This document shows, piece by piece, positions 46,090 to 57,497 of a DNA stretch of 64,000 nucleotides. This DNA is from Lineus longissimus (Eukaryota > Nemertea > Pilidiophora > Heteronemertea > Lineidae). The notes beneath the pieces were generated by a model, which had not been told where the DNA came from, did not search any database, and saw only the letters and a list, made by a program, of their open reading frames with translations. Position 1 is the stretch's first letter, and every line of letters starts with the position of its first letter. The position numbers and the translations under genes are program-made. The stretch covers positions 5,701,431-5,765,430 of the forward strand of contig NC_088322.1 in NCBI RefSeq assembly GCF_910592395.1. The letters run 5' to 3'.

Positions 46090-47680
46090 CTTTACCATAT
46101 TTTAGATTAAACTAAAAGTAATAATGCATAAAAATCTTCGAATTCGAACTCGAAGCCGGTCGCATCCGTTCTAACCGTTCTCACTGATAAATGTGTAATC
46201 CCCAACATGGCAGTTAACAACAACTTGTACAAAGTCGGATGGAATTGAGCAGCTCAGGCATGTTAACCAGATATTATTGTAAACGCGAACTGCATTGCAC
46301 ACACTTTCAACACCTCAACACGCACATTTTATTTTATTTTTATGGCATCTCACCTATTTCGGACATGTCGGACCCATTTTTGTGCGTTTAGTATCTTACT
46401 GATATTTTTAAGATCGTGCGTCTTGATGGAAAAATAGCCCGTCATCCTACCCTGAGAGGGTTACCTATGAAGTAGCATGCACTATCTGCACCATTGATTT
46501 CTCTTGATGATTAAAAAAACAATTAATTATTCAGGCATATTCGTGGCGCTCTGCAAAATAATAGTATTCCAACGAGAGGAAACAATATTCATCCCACTAT
46601 TGCTTACAAGCTTACAATCATCATCTGCCATTGGCATGACTGGCAGTAACTCTTGCGATATGCCTCACCCTGTCATTCCTGCTAATGATATGGACATTTT
46701 GTTCACATAATTGTGGAAAAAAACATTGATCCTGCTATAGATGATTTGTTCGGCTGCGGGGCGGCCGTTACTAAATTTGCGTCAAAGCGTTGAGGTTATG
46801 CGCAACGAGCCACGTGCCGTCGCTGATTACCATGCTTGCTAGGGATTACTCGTACACGAGCGTCTCGTTGTGCAAGCCTTTCTTTAAAATACAAGCAGCA
46901 TTAACTTTGTTGATACCGATTTGTTAAGACCAACACATGCTATGGCCAACAGGATGCTAATCCCTTGCTCGACAACCAAGAACGGAACACAAAATTAATC
47001 TGATAATCGTCCTTTATAACCACAAAGCAAAAGGTATTTTGTTTACAAAGCACGGTTTGCCCCAATACCTGTTTTCAGATAAGCACTTGTGTCAACAAAA
47101 ACTTCAACCTGACAAGATGGATTGATTAGGACCCCTCAGTGCAGACCAACTATATAAAGACTTTGCATTGACTCCTCGATTTCCTTTTTTTGCTAGGCAA
47201 TATATATCACATGAGCAAATAGAAATGTGGTGGTCAGTGTGTGTGGATAATGATCTTGCTTTTATCGCAAAAGTTTAAATTGATCACAGATTTTGAAATA
47301 TTTGAGCATCATATCCACCTTTTTATAAAGTTGGTCTGCTGGGAAATTGCGACGGCTTTTTAACTGCTTAGTTTACGAGTAGTTGAAACTTGAGGGAAGA
47401 TTGACACAAAATAATTTGTCGCAAAATTGCAAATAAAAGTCATTGGATTATCATAAAAGTCTGGTATAATAATATCGCGAATTTGATAAAAGAATTGGAA
47501 CCACCACTAGCGGTCCCTTCACAGTAAGATCACAGTGAAGGTTCTCGCCATCGCGCAGCGCGATTTTAATGCATCGACCCGTGCAAAAAGCCTATTGGTT
47601 GGCGCATTGCTGAAGAACACTTTTGGACACAGCATTTGGCACCTTGTTTGAGAGAAGTGGCCACAATCTGTTGTTTATTG
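46090..47680. other. no gene recognised
   Basis: No supported exon. A short hairpin (CTTCAC-AGTAAGATCACA-GTGAAG) lies near 47518-47543. Confidence 0.35.
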
Positions 47681-47683
47681 GCA

Positions 47684-48232
47684 AGGAATATTTGGCAAGC
47701 ATGCTTGCTACGCAGCAATTATTTTTAACTTGGGTGGCAAGCATACTTGCCGTCTAAAGTGAAGAACTAATCACAAGGTAGCAAGCAGAATACGCCCCTC
47801 TAATGAATATTAATTGGAAGTGGCTATTTGGCAAGCACATGCTTGCTACGCAGTCCGTTATTTTTGTCACTGGATCATTAATTATATAAATATTCATGAC
47901 TCTCCTAATTTTGGCGCCACACCGAGTAGACAATGGCGGGTACTGAGGCTGTGGAAGCGGTGAATGTCGGTTCAAAACTGCAGTTAGGTGCCACTTATCG
48001 ATCGTACGGCGACTTTAACATAGCTCTAAAAGAGTATCAAGAGAAGACTTTGTGTATTTTTGTCCAGAAATACACAAGGACGGTGGAAAATGCCAATTAA
48101 TATTCATTAGAGGGGCGTATTCTGCTTGCTACCTTGTGATCAGATCTTCACTTAAGACGGCAAGCATGCTTGCCACCCAAGTTAGAAATAATTGCTGCGT
48201 AGCAAGCATGTGCTTGCCAAATAGCCACTTCC
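47684..48232. mobile_element. MULE-like foldback element
   Basis: The right arm (about 48094-48232) ends GCTTGCCAAATAGCCACTTCC. It is mirrored by a left arm (about 47684-47817) sharing AGAATACGCCCCTCTAATGA, AAGGTAGCAAGC and TAGCAAGCATG-type words. Directly after the left arm a second left terminus begins at 47816 (GGAAGTGGCTATTTGGCAAG). That terminus matches the start of the multi-hairpin MITEs (GGAAGTGACTACTTGGCAAG). Between lie a TATA-like word (ATATAAAT, about 47884) and a transposase-like first exon. No clean target duplication was found. Confidence 0.65.
47933..48100 (+). CDS. MULE transposase-like N-terminal exon, truncated
   Basis: A 55-residue frame starting MAGTEAVEAVNVGSKLQLGA and containing YRSYGDFNIALKEYQEKT, then FVQKYTRTVENAN. 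The pattern G-x-x-F/Y-xSYxDFxxALxEYQxxT, then F and RTVExAN, resembles the N-terminal module before the MULE transposase core in animal MULE and ZSWIM3-like proteins, as I recall them. A TATA-like word lies about 45 bases upstream, and the left terminus is 117 bases upstream, the usual place for a transposase start. The frame runs straight into the right inverted arm (stop at 48098) with no DDE or SWIM region, so the gene is internally deleted. Confidence 0.5.
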   Translation: MAGTEAVEAVNVGSKLQLGATYRSYGDFNIALKEYQEKTLCIFVQKYTRTVENAN

Positions 48233-48239
48233 TTTTTTA

Positions 48240-49430
48240 TCAGGCATTTCCAGCATGTATGTCGGCTTCAGAGAGTTAATCACCAATGTATCAATTGTTC
48301 ATATGATTTAGTGTGATGAGGGAATTACCTCCGTCACCAAATACAATACTCACTTTCTGTTTAATTGGGCGTGCATAAGTAGTCACTGGTCTAAAATGCT
48401 TTGCTGTTTTTTAGAAATCTCCTGCATTTGTCCGTCACCTGTTCAGCAAGCACTAGTGACAGGTTGATAAGTTGTACCACAGCTAAAGGAATGTGCAGGT
48501 GCATGAGGTGGTGGATTGTATAGATTCCCGGGTTCTATGTCTCCCCCAAATAAGTGTAGCAAGCGTCTCGGGTTCTGAAGGTGTCACATATACACCTTAC
48601 CAGAAATGGGGCGTTGAGTGTCCGAAATAGTGATGTCATAAGGGGGAACTAGGCCTTATGGTGGAGGGACAAAGGAGATAGTCATGGTTGACCAACACAC
48701 TTGAATGCCTTTAATGACGGACAAGGGGGAAAAAGTCAGTTCCAATGCAAGCCACCAATTTCGGGAAGCATGTATAGAAACCAGGATACACTAAACCCAG
48801 AACACATAATATGTCCTAACCCTTTTGACTTCGGGAAACATACAACCCGGATGCATAGGAATGCGGTTACTTTGCGGTAGTATTCCGCGAAGGGTGAATT
48901 AAACGTCGTCAGATACTTGAGCGATATGTGTTGTGATAAACGTCTGCTGTGATATACGTCATCATCCCCATCAAGAGTACAGGTGCTGATATCAACCATG
49001 ATGAATGGTTCTTATTCATGAAATCATAATTGACGAGGCTGCTTTCATCGACCTATCACTAATGAGTTCTGAGCAATATGCTTCGTGAAACACCCAAATT
49101 ATGCAAAATGATCGGTGTCATTTTCACAGATTAGTTTGACGCCGCGTTATTAATCACTCCAATATGGAAACTACCTGTCGGATAAACTAAGAGATAGTCT
49201 TCGCGGTCCTCAAAAATACTATCACATTGAAGTCAGAACTCACTCGATCATTTGTAAAAGGTTTTATGTTGTGTATTAGTATTTCATTCATTTTAAGATT
49301 GCCGTCGCGATAGTCAGAATGTTGCTCGGAGAAGTTCGGTAAGGCCAATTAGATATCCTCGCGCGCCTGTGTAGAAGAATATAGAAAACGTTTATCTACA
49401 AAATGTGCCGAGAATTATTCTGGCGGATAA
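48240..49430. other. no gene recognised
   Basis: No supported exon or element. Confidence 0.35.
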
Positions 49431-49433
49431 CCG

Positions 49434-49547
49434 TATATGGTTCTATAAAGGCCATTGCTGTCAATAGCTCATAGATTAAAACGCATAATAGCATCCTTTG
49501 TTTCCCGGACATTCTATCCTAGGACATTTAATCTTCTACACCGGCAC
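49434..49547 (-). mobile_element. CCGGTGTAA-ended MITE, truncated
   Basis: Matches the reverse complement of the inner and left parts of the complete copy at 24619-24793, ending TCTTCTACACCGG. The other terminus is missing. Confidence 0.6.
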
Positions 49548-49794
49548 GGACTCATGCACTGCATAGCTTCCTAGGCAGTGTCATTCATTGCAGGGTATAC
49601 GAGACAAACCACCGCTAAAGTATCATCACGACATGTAGTTTTGTCTCTAAAAAGTAGTTATTTGGATCTGTTCTTTGCTTCCATAAACACATTAATTGCG
49701 CATTTCATGGCCTGTATCTCGACACCCGAATGCCGACACTCAGGCGGTTTTAATCGGTTGTCATTGGTCGCCACTTTAACTTACACCACACAAG

Positions 49795-50345
49795 TGTATT
49801 TCAAATAAAGAGTCAGGCAACTAGGGAACATTATGGTTTCAACATCAAAGCCACCGCCTATTCCGAAAGATGAACGTTGGGGCAGAGCTCTCTCGGGTCA
49901 CGCGTTGACCCAAGCCAATTCCGCACAACTCGGACTTGAACAATTCTTCGATCAGCTGAACATAGCAATTACAAACGCTCCGGTTTAAAGCAATCGCCAG
50001 CTTCAAATTTACTTATTTCTACAAAACTATTTAGATATACATGTAGTGTCAAAGACAACATTGATATGAAAAGCGATATGTTTCGTCTTTTACTTTTCGG
50101 CGGTTTTGAGAAGTAGTGATGACACTGATTTAAGAATAATTTTCGAAATGCGTTCTTCTACTCTACATCGTCACATCTTTTTGTGGTTAGCAGTTTGACA
50201 TGTTGCCGGTTCTGAATGGACCATCTAAGGGTATCATACGGTTCCATTTGTTGTAATCTAATATGATATTCATATCTTATCAATTTTGAACCACTACAAC
50301 ACGTTTTATAGCAGGTTTAATATCGCGTTCGCGGTACAAAACTAA
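49795..50345 (-). repeat. dispersed repeat, inverted partner of 23355-23880
   Basis: Reverse complement of 23355-23880 through the shared words listed there, ending in AATATCGCGTTCGCGGTA. Confidence 0.6.
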
Positions 50346-50349
50346 AAAA

Positions 50350-51900
50350 GTGTGAAAAAATGCAAAATGTCTTGACCTTTATGGTTAAACTTTGATATGT
50401 TTAGTAATCACATTTTTGTTTTATTTTTTTTAATTTAATGTCACTGTCATCTAATGGCATACATGTATTTGATAGTTTTGTGATTTCGAAGCCCAGTTTC
50501 TTGGTTTTCAAGATTAGAAAACGGTTGATTTTCCCATCGATGAGTTTGTTTTAGCGAAATGGTGTGAGGCCATTTGGCATAAACCTTACATACTGTACAT
50601 TATAATGTGTATATTTTGAGTCATCTCATAAGATACAACATCATATGTGTGCCTGTCACAAGTTTGCCATTGATTGCAACCTAATTATGGATTTGTTTTA
50701 TAACAAATTGCAAACCGGTGAGTGAGTGAGTGCATACAGCTTAATTGTGGTTTGATTATGTGTTTTGTTTTGCTAATCAAAACTAACACATCCGCCGAAG
50801 TTGTTCACATCAATAGTAGGTCAATAATTTATGAAGTATGCATTTGTTATTCGATAAATAATATTTCATGTACAGAGAATATTTTTTCGTTGAATTTTTG
50901 GTTGTTATATTATTGTTTTGCACCTCAGGTCAGTTTGTAGCTGAATTAGTAGTTGAATTTGCTTCATCATGGCTTCCAGTTAATTTTTCCGAGAGAGCTG
51001 TGGGATCAAAGGAAACTTGTCGTGACTCTTTATTTGAAAGAATCTGGTTTCATTGAGTCATAGTGTGCACAATTGTGTATAAGCTCAAGTTATGATGTTC
51101 ACAATTAAGCACATTGCCTAATTAGCTTAATTAATTACCAAATCAAATAATCGTAATTTTCTGAGATGAAATATCCAGTTTGGTTATAAAGATAAAGAAA
51201 AATAATTTCATCTCAACTTTTACTATGTCGTGACCGAAGGGGATGCTTGGATGCTCGAAGTTGATCGAATAGATCGAATAGACTGGGTATGTTCATGAAT
51301 GCAGAATATAGACCTCCGAAAATTGTTATTTCATCAATCAGGTTGTCTTTTTTGTTGCCTCATCTGCTGCATCTTTATTCCGTTGTCTTCTTTCACTGGT
51401 TTGTTTTCTTTTTCAATGTTTATTACTAATTTTCCCCGCCGATACCAGGATTCACCCATTCTTTATGATCACCGCTGCCATGCAAATGTTGACGCAAATT
51501 ATATTCTCACTGTGTACAAGTAAGTCATAAGCAGAGCCTGCTATACTAACAGGAAGTACATTCCAATGGTCCAATTCTTTGTTGTATAGGGTAGACAAGT
51601 GCACATATTTATGCTGACGGGGTAAAGCTCAATGAAAAAAAGCCGATTCGCATTGAAATACCGTTTCGTATCAAAAGAATGTGATCAATGGATTCTACTT
51701 CCGGCAGATATAACATGCTCGTTTGTACACTGTGATTCTTTAGCCTGTACGATTTCGACGCAAAGATCCGTTTCGAACGATTGATAAACATTTAGAATTA
51801 AAATTCGTTTTTAATCCAGTTATTAAGATAGTAAAGCTGTTTTTACAATTCATGTAGTAGTGGCATCATTCCTACTGTCCCATGTATGAGGAGAATTTCC
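50350..51900. other. no gene recognised
   Basis: AT-rich. A short GAGT microsatellite lies at about 50720-50730. Frames at 50722-51056 and 51299-51523 are Leu/Phe-rich but match nothing known. Confidence 0.35.
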
Positions 51901-51905
51901 ACTTA

Positions 51906-51960
51906 AGTGATGGCCTTCCTTGCCAGAGGTCCCGGGCTCAATCCCCGACAGGGTCTTGGT
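51906..51960 (+). mobile_element. tRNA-like SINE fragment
   Basis: CCTTCCTTGCCAGAGG resembles an anticodon arm (TGC). It is followed by CCCGGGCTCAATCCCCGAC, close to a T arm with a B box. The A-box half is degraded. Confidence 0.4.
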
Positions 51961-52184
51961 TTTTTTCCGCTGTTACGTTCACATCAGGTGGTAGTCAGTA
52001 TCAGGGCTATTTAAAATCATAATAATTACCTAAACAAATACTTTGAAAACCGGACCTATCGACAGGGAGTTGCCTATTTCATCAAGTGTAACGTCACGCC
52101 AATCACAGTGTTCTCATACATCTTTATCCATGACCAATGGTCACTTGAACATGCCGAAACTGACGCTTTGCGGTATGGAGTTCG

Positions 52185-52690
52185 TCACTGTTGAAGAACA
52201 GCGGGTTCATTACTATTCCACTTTCTCAAATCAAACCCACCCCTGTCAAGTAGTTCGTGGAGTTCGGATGTAACAGAGATGGCGCTCTCAGTTTCATCAG
52301 CGCCAGAGATCAAATCATCCACGGCATATAAAAATCCTCTTCAAGGTCGATCGGTGCGACTAATGGAAAGTTGTCTTTCTTATCTTCAGCAAATTGTTTC
52401 AAATCGCTTTGATCACACAATGATGCGGCATCAAGTAAAACTTATTCTTTAGTTCACTCTCGGGGACCTTTTCCGCATGATGCAACTCAAAATATTCCGC
52501 CACAACATTGCTATAGTGCTTTTTTTGATCAGAGTTTCGAGCAGGCTTCGCTCAATCTGCTTCAGTCGCGTTATCGCCCTATCACGACTTTGACCTAACT
52601 CTGGGCCATCCTTGAAAGGAAGTGATACAGCATAGCAGTCATCACTGTCCCAAACACATGTTTTCTCAAAATGTTTTTCGCAATCTTTTT
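52185..52690 (-). pseudogene. BEL/Pao reverse transcriptase fragments
   Basis: The minus strand shows YAVSLPFKDGPELG, then RAITRLKQIERSLLE and, after a frame change, the ELHHAEKVPE and MPHHCVIKA boxes: the N-terminal entry of a BEL/Pao reverse transcriptase. The sequence then jumps to LKQFAEDKKDNFPLV and FYAVDDLISGADE, ending LLDRGGFDLRKWNSN. YAVDD replaces the usual YVDD catalytic box. About 150 residues of the palm between the two parts are missing. Deletion and frameshifts make it non-functional. The frame stops at 52185; no RNase H or integrase follows. Confidence 0.85.
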
Positions 52691-52700
52691 CTTCTAAAGA

Positions 52701-53190
52701 CTATGCGTTCCTAGGTTGCACTGTCTCAACTTCCCAAAAGCGCCTCAAAATATCATCAGTGTTTGTCTCGGTAACCACCAAGTTACTCAATTCCACTTTG
52801 CCAGACACCATCCAGCCAAACGCTGTTTGTTGTGCGATCAATTTCCCATTCGGGCTCTTGATCATTCCATTCAATAAATTCACTGGGTAAGAATCTGCAC
52901 CAATGAGCATGTCAAAAGGACCAGGTGTATCACAATGTTTATCAGCTCATGCAAACCTCGAAGCATGGGACAATCACCAATGTTCACCTTATCATGGGGC
53001 AAGTTTCCGCTAGTAACCTTGTCCATTTGATATGGCCTTAATGTTACACTGGGCTGATCACTGCACTTGCTAACAAAAGATAATTCACATTCAACTATGT
53101 TCGACACAGCACCTTTAGAACAGCCGCCAATACCTCTAACTTGAATGTCACATTTTGCCCGGATGTTGTCCTAAATGGAACATGCAAAAT
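52701..53190 (-). pseudogene. BEL/Pao aspartic protease (A17-type) fragment
   Basis: Read on the minus strand: IQVRGIGGCSKGAVSNIVE (the flap region VRGIGG), then CPMLRGLHEL, then, after a frame change, LIGADSYPVNLLNGM and AQQTAFGWMVSGKVE. These are the ordered boxes of the BEL/Pao protease and its linker (LIGAD, Q-T-x-FGW-x-x-SG). The catalytic Asp-Ser-Gly region upstream of the flap is not present on either side of the MITE at 53205-53449, so that part was deleted. Confidence 0.8.
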
Positions 53191-53204
53191 GTGAATAATT
53201 GTTA

Positions 53205-53449
53205 GGAAGTGACTACTTGGCAAGCCCGGCTTACCAAACAGCGACTTTTTCTTGTCCTGAATGGAGAGCCGAACTCATTAATATTAAAGTAAAGTCTCCA
53301 GCTCGCCAAACAGGGTAGATTTTTTACCTGTTTGGCAAGCACGGCTGGCCGAACAGCTAGGGTGGCTTTTTAGTGCTGTTTGGCAAGCGGCTCTCCAAAC
53401 AGGACAAAAAAAGCCTGTTCGGCGAGCGGCTTGCCAAATAGACCCGGCT
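53205..53449 (+). mobile_element. multi-hairpin MITE, copy 2
   Basis: A 245 bp element, near-identical to 3412-3652. It has a perfect 9-bp target duplication, TAATTGTTA (53196-53204 and 53450-53458). It is inserted in the BEL/Pao remnant between the gag zinc-binding region and the protease fragment, so it is younger than that element. Confidence 0.92.
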
Positions 53450-53454
53450 TAATT

Positions 53455-54305
53455 GTTAACACTTCCATTTCCACTAGAATTAAAATGTAACGTTGGGTGA
53501 TGCTTTATGTTACACTGACTGCAACTGGCTGGTCTCGGACAAATTGCTATGAAAAGTTTTCGAGAAAAGCAATATATTGAGGCACAAACATAAATCGTAA
53601 ACTTTACTTTCCTATTTCGACAGCGCTGGAAACTCCTCGCATTGCGGCAATCGGTGTACCTCACCACACAGAAAACACCGATCGTTTTGATTAACGCTAG
53701 ATAATGATGCATGCATGCTCGTATTTCCACTAGAACGGGACATAGTTTCCACACCATTTGAGGACTTGTTTTTGGAAAATTCCATAGCGTTAGCGAACTC
53801 GTTTAGAAAGTTCACCTTTTCAGAAAACCTCGGAATATCGTTGGTAGAGATATGCCGTTCCCACTCTAGACGTGTGTCTTGGTCCAATTTTGTTTTTAAA
53901 ACGTAAATTAGCCAAAAATCCCAGGATTGAGTCGGTTCCTTCACATTCTGCAACGACTGTACGTTCTCAAACAACTTGGCAGCAAATTTCCAAATACCGG
54001 CCGCTGTTTGTGTCTGCAAGGCTCCTATGTTAAATATAATCTTGAAATGAATCGTTTTAAAATTTTCATATCGCATTATTAATTGTCGAACAGCGAGCTC
54101 GTTGTTCTCACCTATCAAAATCAAATGTTTTACTGTGTGTAGAGCCTCACCTTTCAAACACGATTTGAGATATTGCAGTTTTTGTATGGGCACTAAATTC
54201 TTCCGCTCATGCACTGCACACAGGAAAATGTCGAAGAATTCATGCCATTTGGAGTATCCGCCATTAAATGTCTTCTAATCCAAATTCGGAAGTCTTGCAA
54301 AATTT
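53455..54305 (-). pseudogene. BEL/Pao gag-like region
   Basis: The minus strand begins near 54305 with RLPNLD (then an in-frame stop), followed by KTFNGGYSKWHEFFDIF and VHERKNL, KLQYLKSCLKGEA. This is the DUF1759-type gag signature (LPxLxLPxFxGD, W-xxFxDxF, VH, K-x-YLxxxLxGxA). Next comes a CCHC-like knuckle, CFLCGEVHRLPQC. After a frame change, CPRPASCSQCNIKHHPTLHF, the usual BEL/Pao zinc-binding end, is present. One stop and one frameshift mark decay. Confidence 0.85.
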
Positions 54306-54372
54306 TCGACGTCGGATTACTTTGGTTTGCTTGCAGCTATTTCATTAAAAGAAGTAAGGAACTTCCTCTGCC

Positions 54373-54475
54373 ATTCACAAAGTTCCTTTACCACTTGCCT
54401 ATCCATACTCTGTGATTCACAAAGTTCCTCTACCATTTGCCTATCCTTACTCTGCGATTCACAAAGTTCCTATAC
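54373..54475 (+). repeat. 42-bp tandem repeat, 2.5 copies
   Basis: ATTCACAAAGTTCCTCTACC and TTGCCTATCCTTACTCTG recur at 54373, 54415 and 54457 (last partial). It adjoins the 5' end of the BEL/Pao gag. Confidence 0.8.
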
Positions 54476-54479
54476 TGTC

Positions 54480-55890
54480 TCAAAACGCATCTTTTCTGAC
54501 TATGGTTGTCATTTGTTTCAGTATAAGTGTTGGTGTGAATGGGTTAATGTTTGGTTTGGCAGGAAGTTGCTGAGTGGTTTTCTGAGCACTTCCTGTCGGA
54601 TGTGAATGAGTATGAAGAAGGAGTAAATTTGCTTGGGCTAAGTGTGCCAAACCTTTTGATATACTTGGTAGATACTGCTATGTCCAGCGAAACCAGTTTC
54701 AAAGTAGTTACACGTACTCAGTTGGGTTGCTTTGTTTAGTTTGGCGTAGTGAGCCGGTTTTGTATTAGTTTGGTAGTACAGAGCCAGCTTTGTATATGTC
54801 TTTGTGTGTAGAAGTGTGTAAGTGTACAGTGGTAATGTACATGTGGTAGGACAGTGTGTAGTCCTGTATGGCTGTCTTGTATATGTGTGGGCGGGTCAAA
54901 GTACGGTGTTGTTTATGGGAGCTTCAAGACCATGTGTGATAGTGAAAGGTGGGTGAGTTATTGATCATTGGTTGAGTTAGGCTAATGGCATGCTACTCGT
55001 TATATCACTGCACATAACCACCTCAAGAAAAGTAAGTCCCCCTGATCAATTGGTCATAATCCTAAAGTATTCTCGACAATGCAATCAAAATGGCAGGACA
55101 TCATCATACCATCATTAGGCATAATTGGTGAAAAGGACAAGGGCCTACCTATTGCCACGCATGAATGATCTTCGATAAAATGGAAAACGTGCCGTTTAAA
55201 AAATAACCGAAATTACTGATCCACCAAGGCCTCAACACTGAAATTTGTTTTAAAAAGTTTTAATTCTAGGGCAGTTTTAAGTGGTCAAATTTAGATCGAG
55301 AGTTGATTATAAACCGAGATAAACTTGGTTTTAACTCGGTTTTGTCTTAAACCCAATACTTGACCTCACACAGTGAACCCACACGGGGTCGATATAGTGA
55401 ACCCATACGGGGAAGACTCCCACCCTTGAAATTGGCATTCATTTTGTTTTGAAAAGGTTCTAATTGCTTTAGGATTACAAGTTCTAGCCAAAATGGTGGT
55501 GCCTATGGTCAACCCTTAACAAAAACACAGTTGTTTACCAGTAAAAGAGGAGGCGAAACAACGGCCTCCATCTCCATTTGTAGCCCGCCGATCTGCCATC
55601 GTTGTGCGTATATCCATCTTCCACCGCAAAAAACTCCCCTCTGATCGGCCGACAGAACGGCTGTTACTATATTTGGTAGTCTCCAAGCATTCCCTTCCTT
55701 TCCCACACGTCCATGTCACGACAACACTTACATTGCACTCGTGGTTGCCGCACGAGACACGCACTGAAAACTATCGTAGTGTTCAATGAGTAACGGTTCC
55801 GGGGATGCTGACCTGAAACAAATGCACTGTGCATGTCGTATAGAAGAAAGGTAACCTGATCATAAAGCAAGGTTGGCAATATCAATTCAG
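54480..55890. other. no gene recognised
   Basis: A short direct repeat AGTGAACCCA-ACGGGG lies near 55370-55410. Minus-strand frames at 55509-55764 (one beginning MRVSCGNHECN) are GC-richer than their surroundings and could hold an exon, but nothing is recognised. Confidence 0.3.
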
Positions 55891-55897
55891 CCGTCAT

Positions 55898-56110
55898 TCA
55901 ATTACTTTGTGTCGAGGAATTTCTTTGGCCACCCGTTTGTGAGTGTGCGTCTGACAGCGTCCCCTCCGTATTGGCTCGGCGGTGAAAGGAGGAGATTTTA
56001 GGATTGACATTCAGTGCCGGTAAGTCGGCATGCATTTTGTAGATTCTCTCGACCACCTTATTAACAAAGGGCGCAAAGAGCTCCAGGACTGCCTTAGTTT
56101 TGACCAACAT
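55898..56110 (-). CDS. hypothetical small protein or first exon
   Basis: A 70-residue minus-strand frame starting MLVKTKAVLELFAPFVNKVV and continuing ERIYKMHADLPALNVNPK. The first 35 residues look like a regular amphipathic helix; the tail is Ser/Asn/Gln-rich. The start has a fair context (AAAATGT). I recognise no family. It could be the first exon of a host gene running to lower coordinates, or a transposon gene start. Confidence 0.25.
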   Translation of the reverse strand: MLVKTKAVLELFAPFVNKVVERIYKMHADLPALNVNPKISSFHRRANTEGTLSDAHSQTGGQRNSSTQSN

Positions 56111-57440
56111 TTTAGAGCTCCACCCGAGCGGTTTTAGTGAGAGAAATGTGGTGACAGTGAGGTAACAATTTCTATTCTAAAACACGTCAAATTAAACAAT
56201 GATTTTAAATGCTTTTTGACTGCTTTGATATTTTTGCACCAACCTAATTAACATAACCGCTGAATTCAAATCGAGGCTTCGCACGTGCATACCGTAATTA
56301 CACTGTAAACTGCGGTTCATTGCAGGCAATGTATTTCACTGGTTGTTGATGTACACTATTTGCGTCACTCAAAGTCTCTGTGTCATAGTAGTATTGAGAC
56401 ATTGAGATATTATTGAGATATTTCAAAATGGATACTTTGCGATATATCAATATTTAGTGCAGTTAACAGTGTTCTGAAATTATATTCACTTTATTATCAA
56501 TTTAATTTAAGCGTTCTTTCACCCTGGTATTTCTTTATTTCATTTAATTTGCGCGCGCGCAGTCCGACTCGCGCCAACTTTCGGTGACGCCACGATGTTT
56601 TGCATTTGTCGCCATTTGAATATCATTTCGTAAGGAGGTCCCTCGTTGATCCTTCCTTTTTCGTGAAGGGTTAATCCCTTCTCTATCTATGAAGCTGGAT
56701 GAAAACAACTCCAGGTACAAGAGACAATACACAGAATTCCCCTTTCCTTCTTCATGTCTGTTAATCTTGACGGAAGGGCCCAACGTGCCGCGTAGCGGCA
56801 AAAAAGCGAAGCTCGCGAAACATTTATAACGGGTCACCGTCACTTATTATTGGACTTATAGCGCATTTACGGGGTTGCAACTATTTTGCTTTATAGTGTG
56901 AGCAGGAAAGAAAAGCATGCGACCTTACGCCGATCTATTTGTATAAAGTGATAATTGGAAGGTATAAAGTAGGAAATATCAATAAAATAATCATCCCATG
57001 TCGTCTTTTGAGGGCATTTTTGATTGAAAAAATATATGTGTACGTCACCGGAGTCTCTGCAATGATCATTTTATCACAGCAGTCTGGCGCAAGTAGAAGT
57101 TCTTTACCTATTAGTTCTTCACTTATTAGTCTGGCGTAAAGCCAGACGTTTTCCATTACGATTTCACTACGATGTTTGACCAGAAGGAGCAGTGCGCGAG
57201 ATATGCTAATGAGCAGACTTCCCTCGCTTGAGTTTCGGAAGAATGTTCCATATTGCGCTAAGCTGACCACTGCTGACCATGACAGGCGCGCATTGGACTG
57301 GTACAGGTTGGAACTGAACATTGAATATGCTGGTGGTGACGCTTTCTGATGAGAAGTTGGTCGTGACTGATGCAGTATCCTTGGACTTGTCCACAGCATC
57401 GTTCAATCATTCCTCTCTGAGCTGGCTTGATTCTGTACTT
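56111..57440. other. no gene recognised
   Basis: A short hairpin GTCTGGC-GTAAA-GCCAGAC lies near 57128-57146. Minus-strand frames over 56935-57399 include a stretch with NVWLYARLISEELIGK, but no family is clear. Confidence 0.3.
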
Positions 57441-57442
57441 AC

Positions 57443-57497
57443 CCAAATACTGAGACCAAATGCCTGTTGACTGTGCTTTAAGAGAGACTGGCGCCAT
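57443..57497 (-). CDS. possible 5' exon ending in a consensus donor
   Basis: The minus strand reads ATGGCGCCAGTCTC and on, encoding MAPVSLKAQSTGIWSQYL, then meets TTGG followed by GTAAGTAC, a near-perfect splice donor. The codons overlap one arm of the perfect hairpin at 57464-57527. No second exon was identified with confidence. Confidence 0.25.

Noticed and set aside
47754-48279. Two proteins both containing LIFIRGAYSACYLVI
   Set aside because: The identical peptide comes from the two inverted arms of the 47.7 kb element, not from real genes.
52043-52273. Plus-strand 76-residue frame (MKTGPIDRELP...)
   Set aside because: It lies partly opposite the minus-strand BEL/Pao reverse transcriptase and resembles no family.
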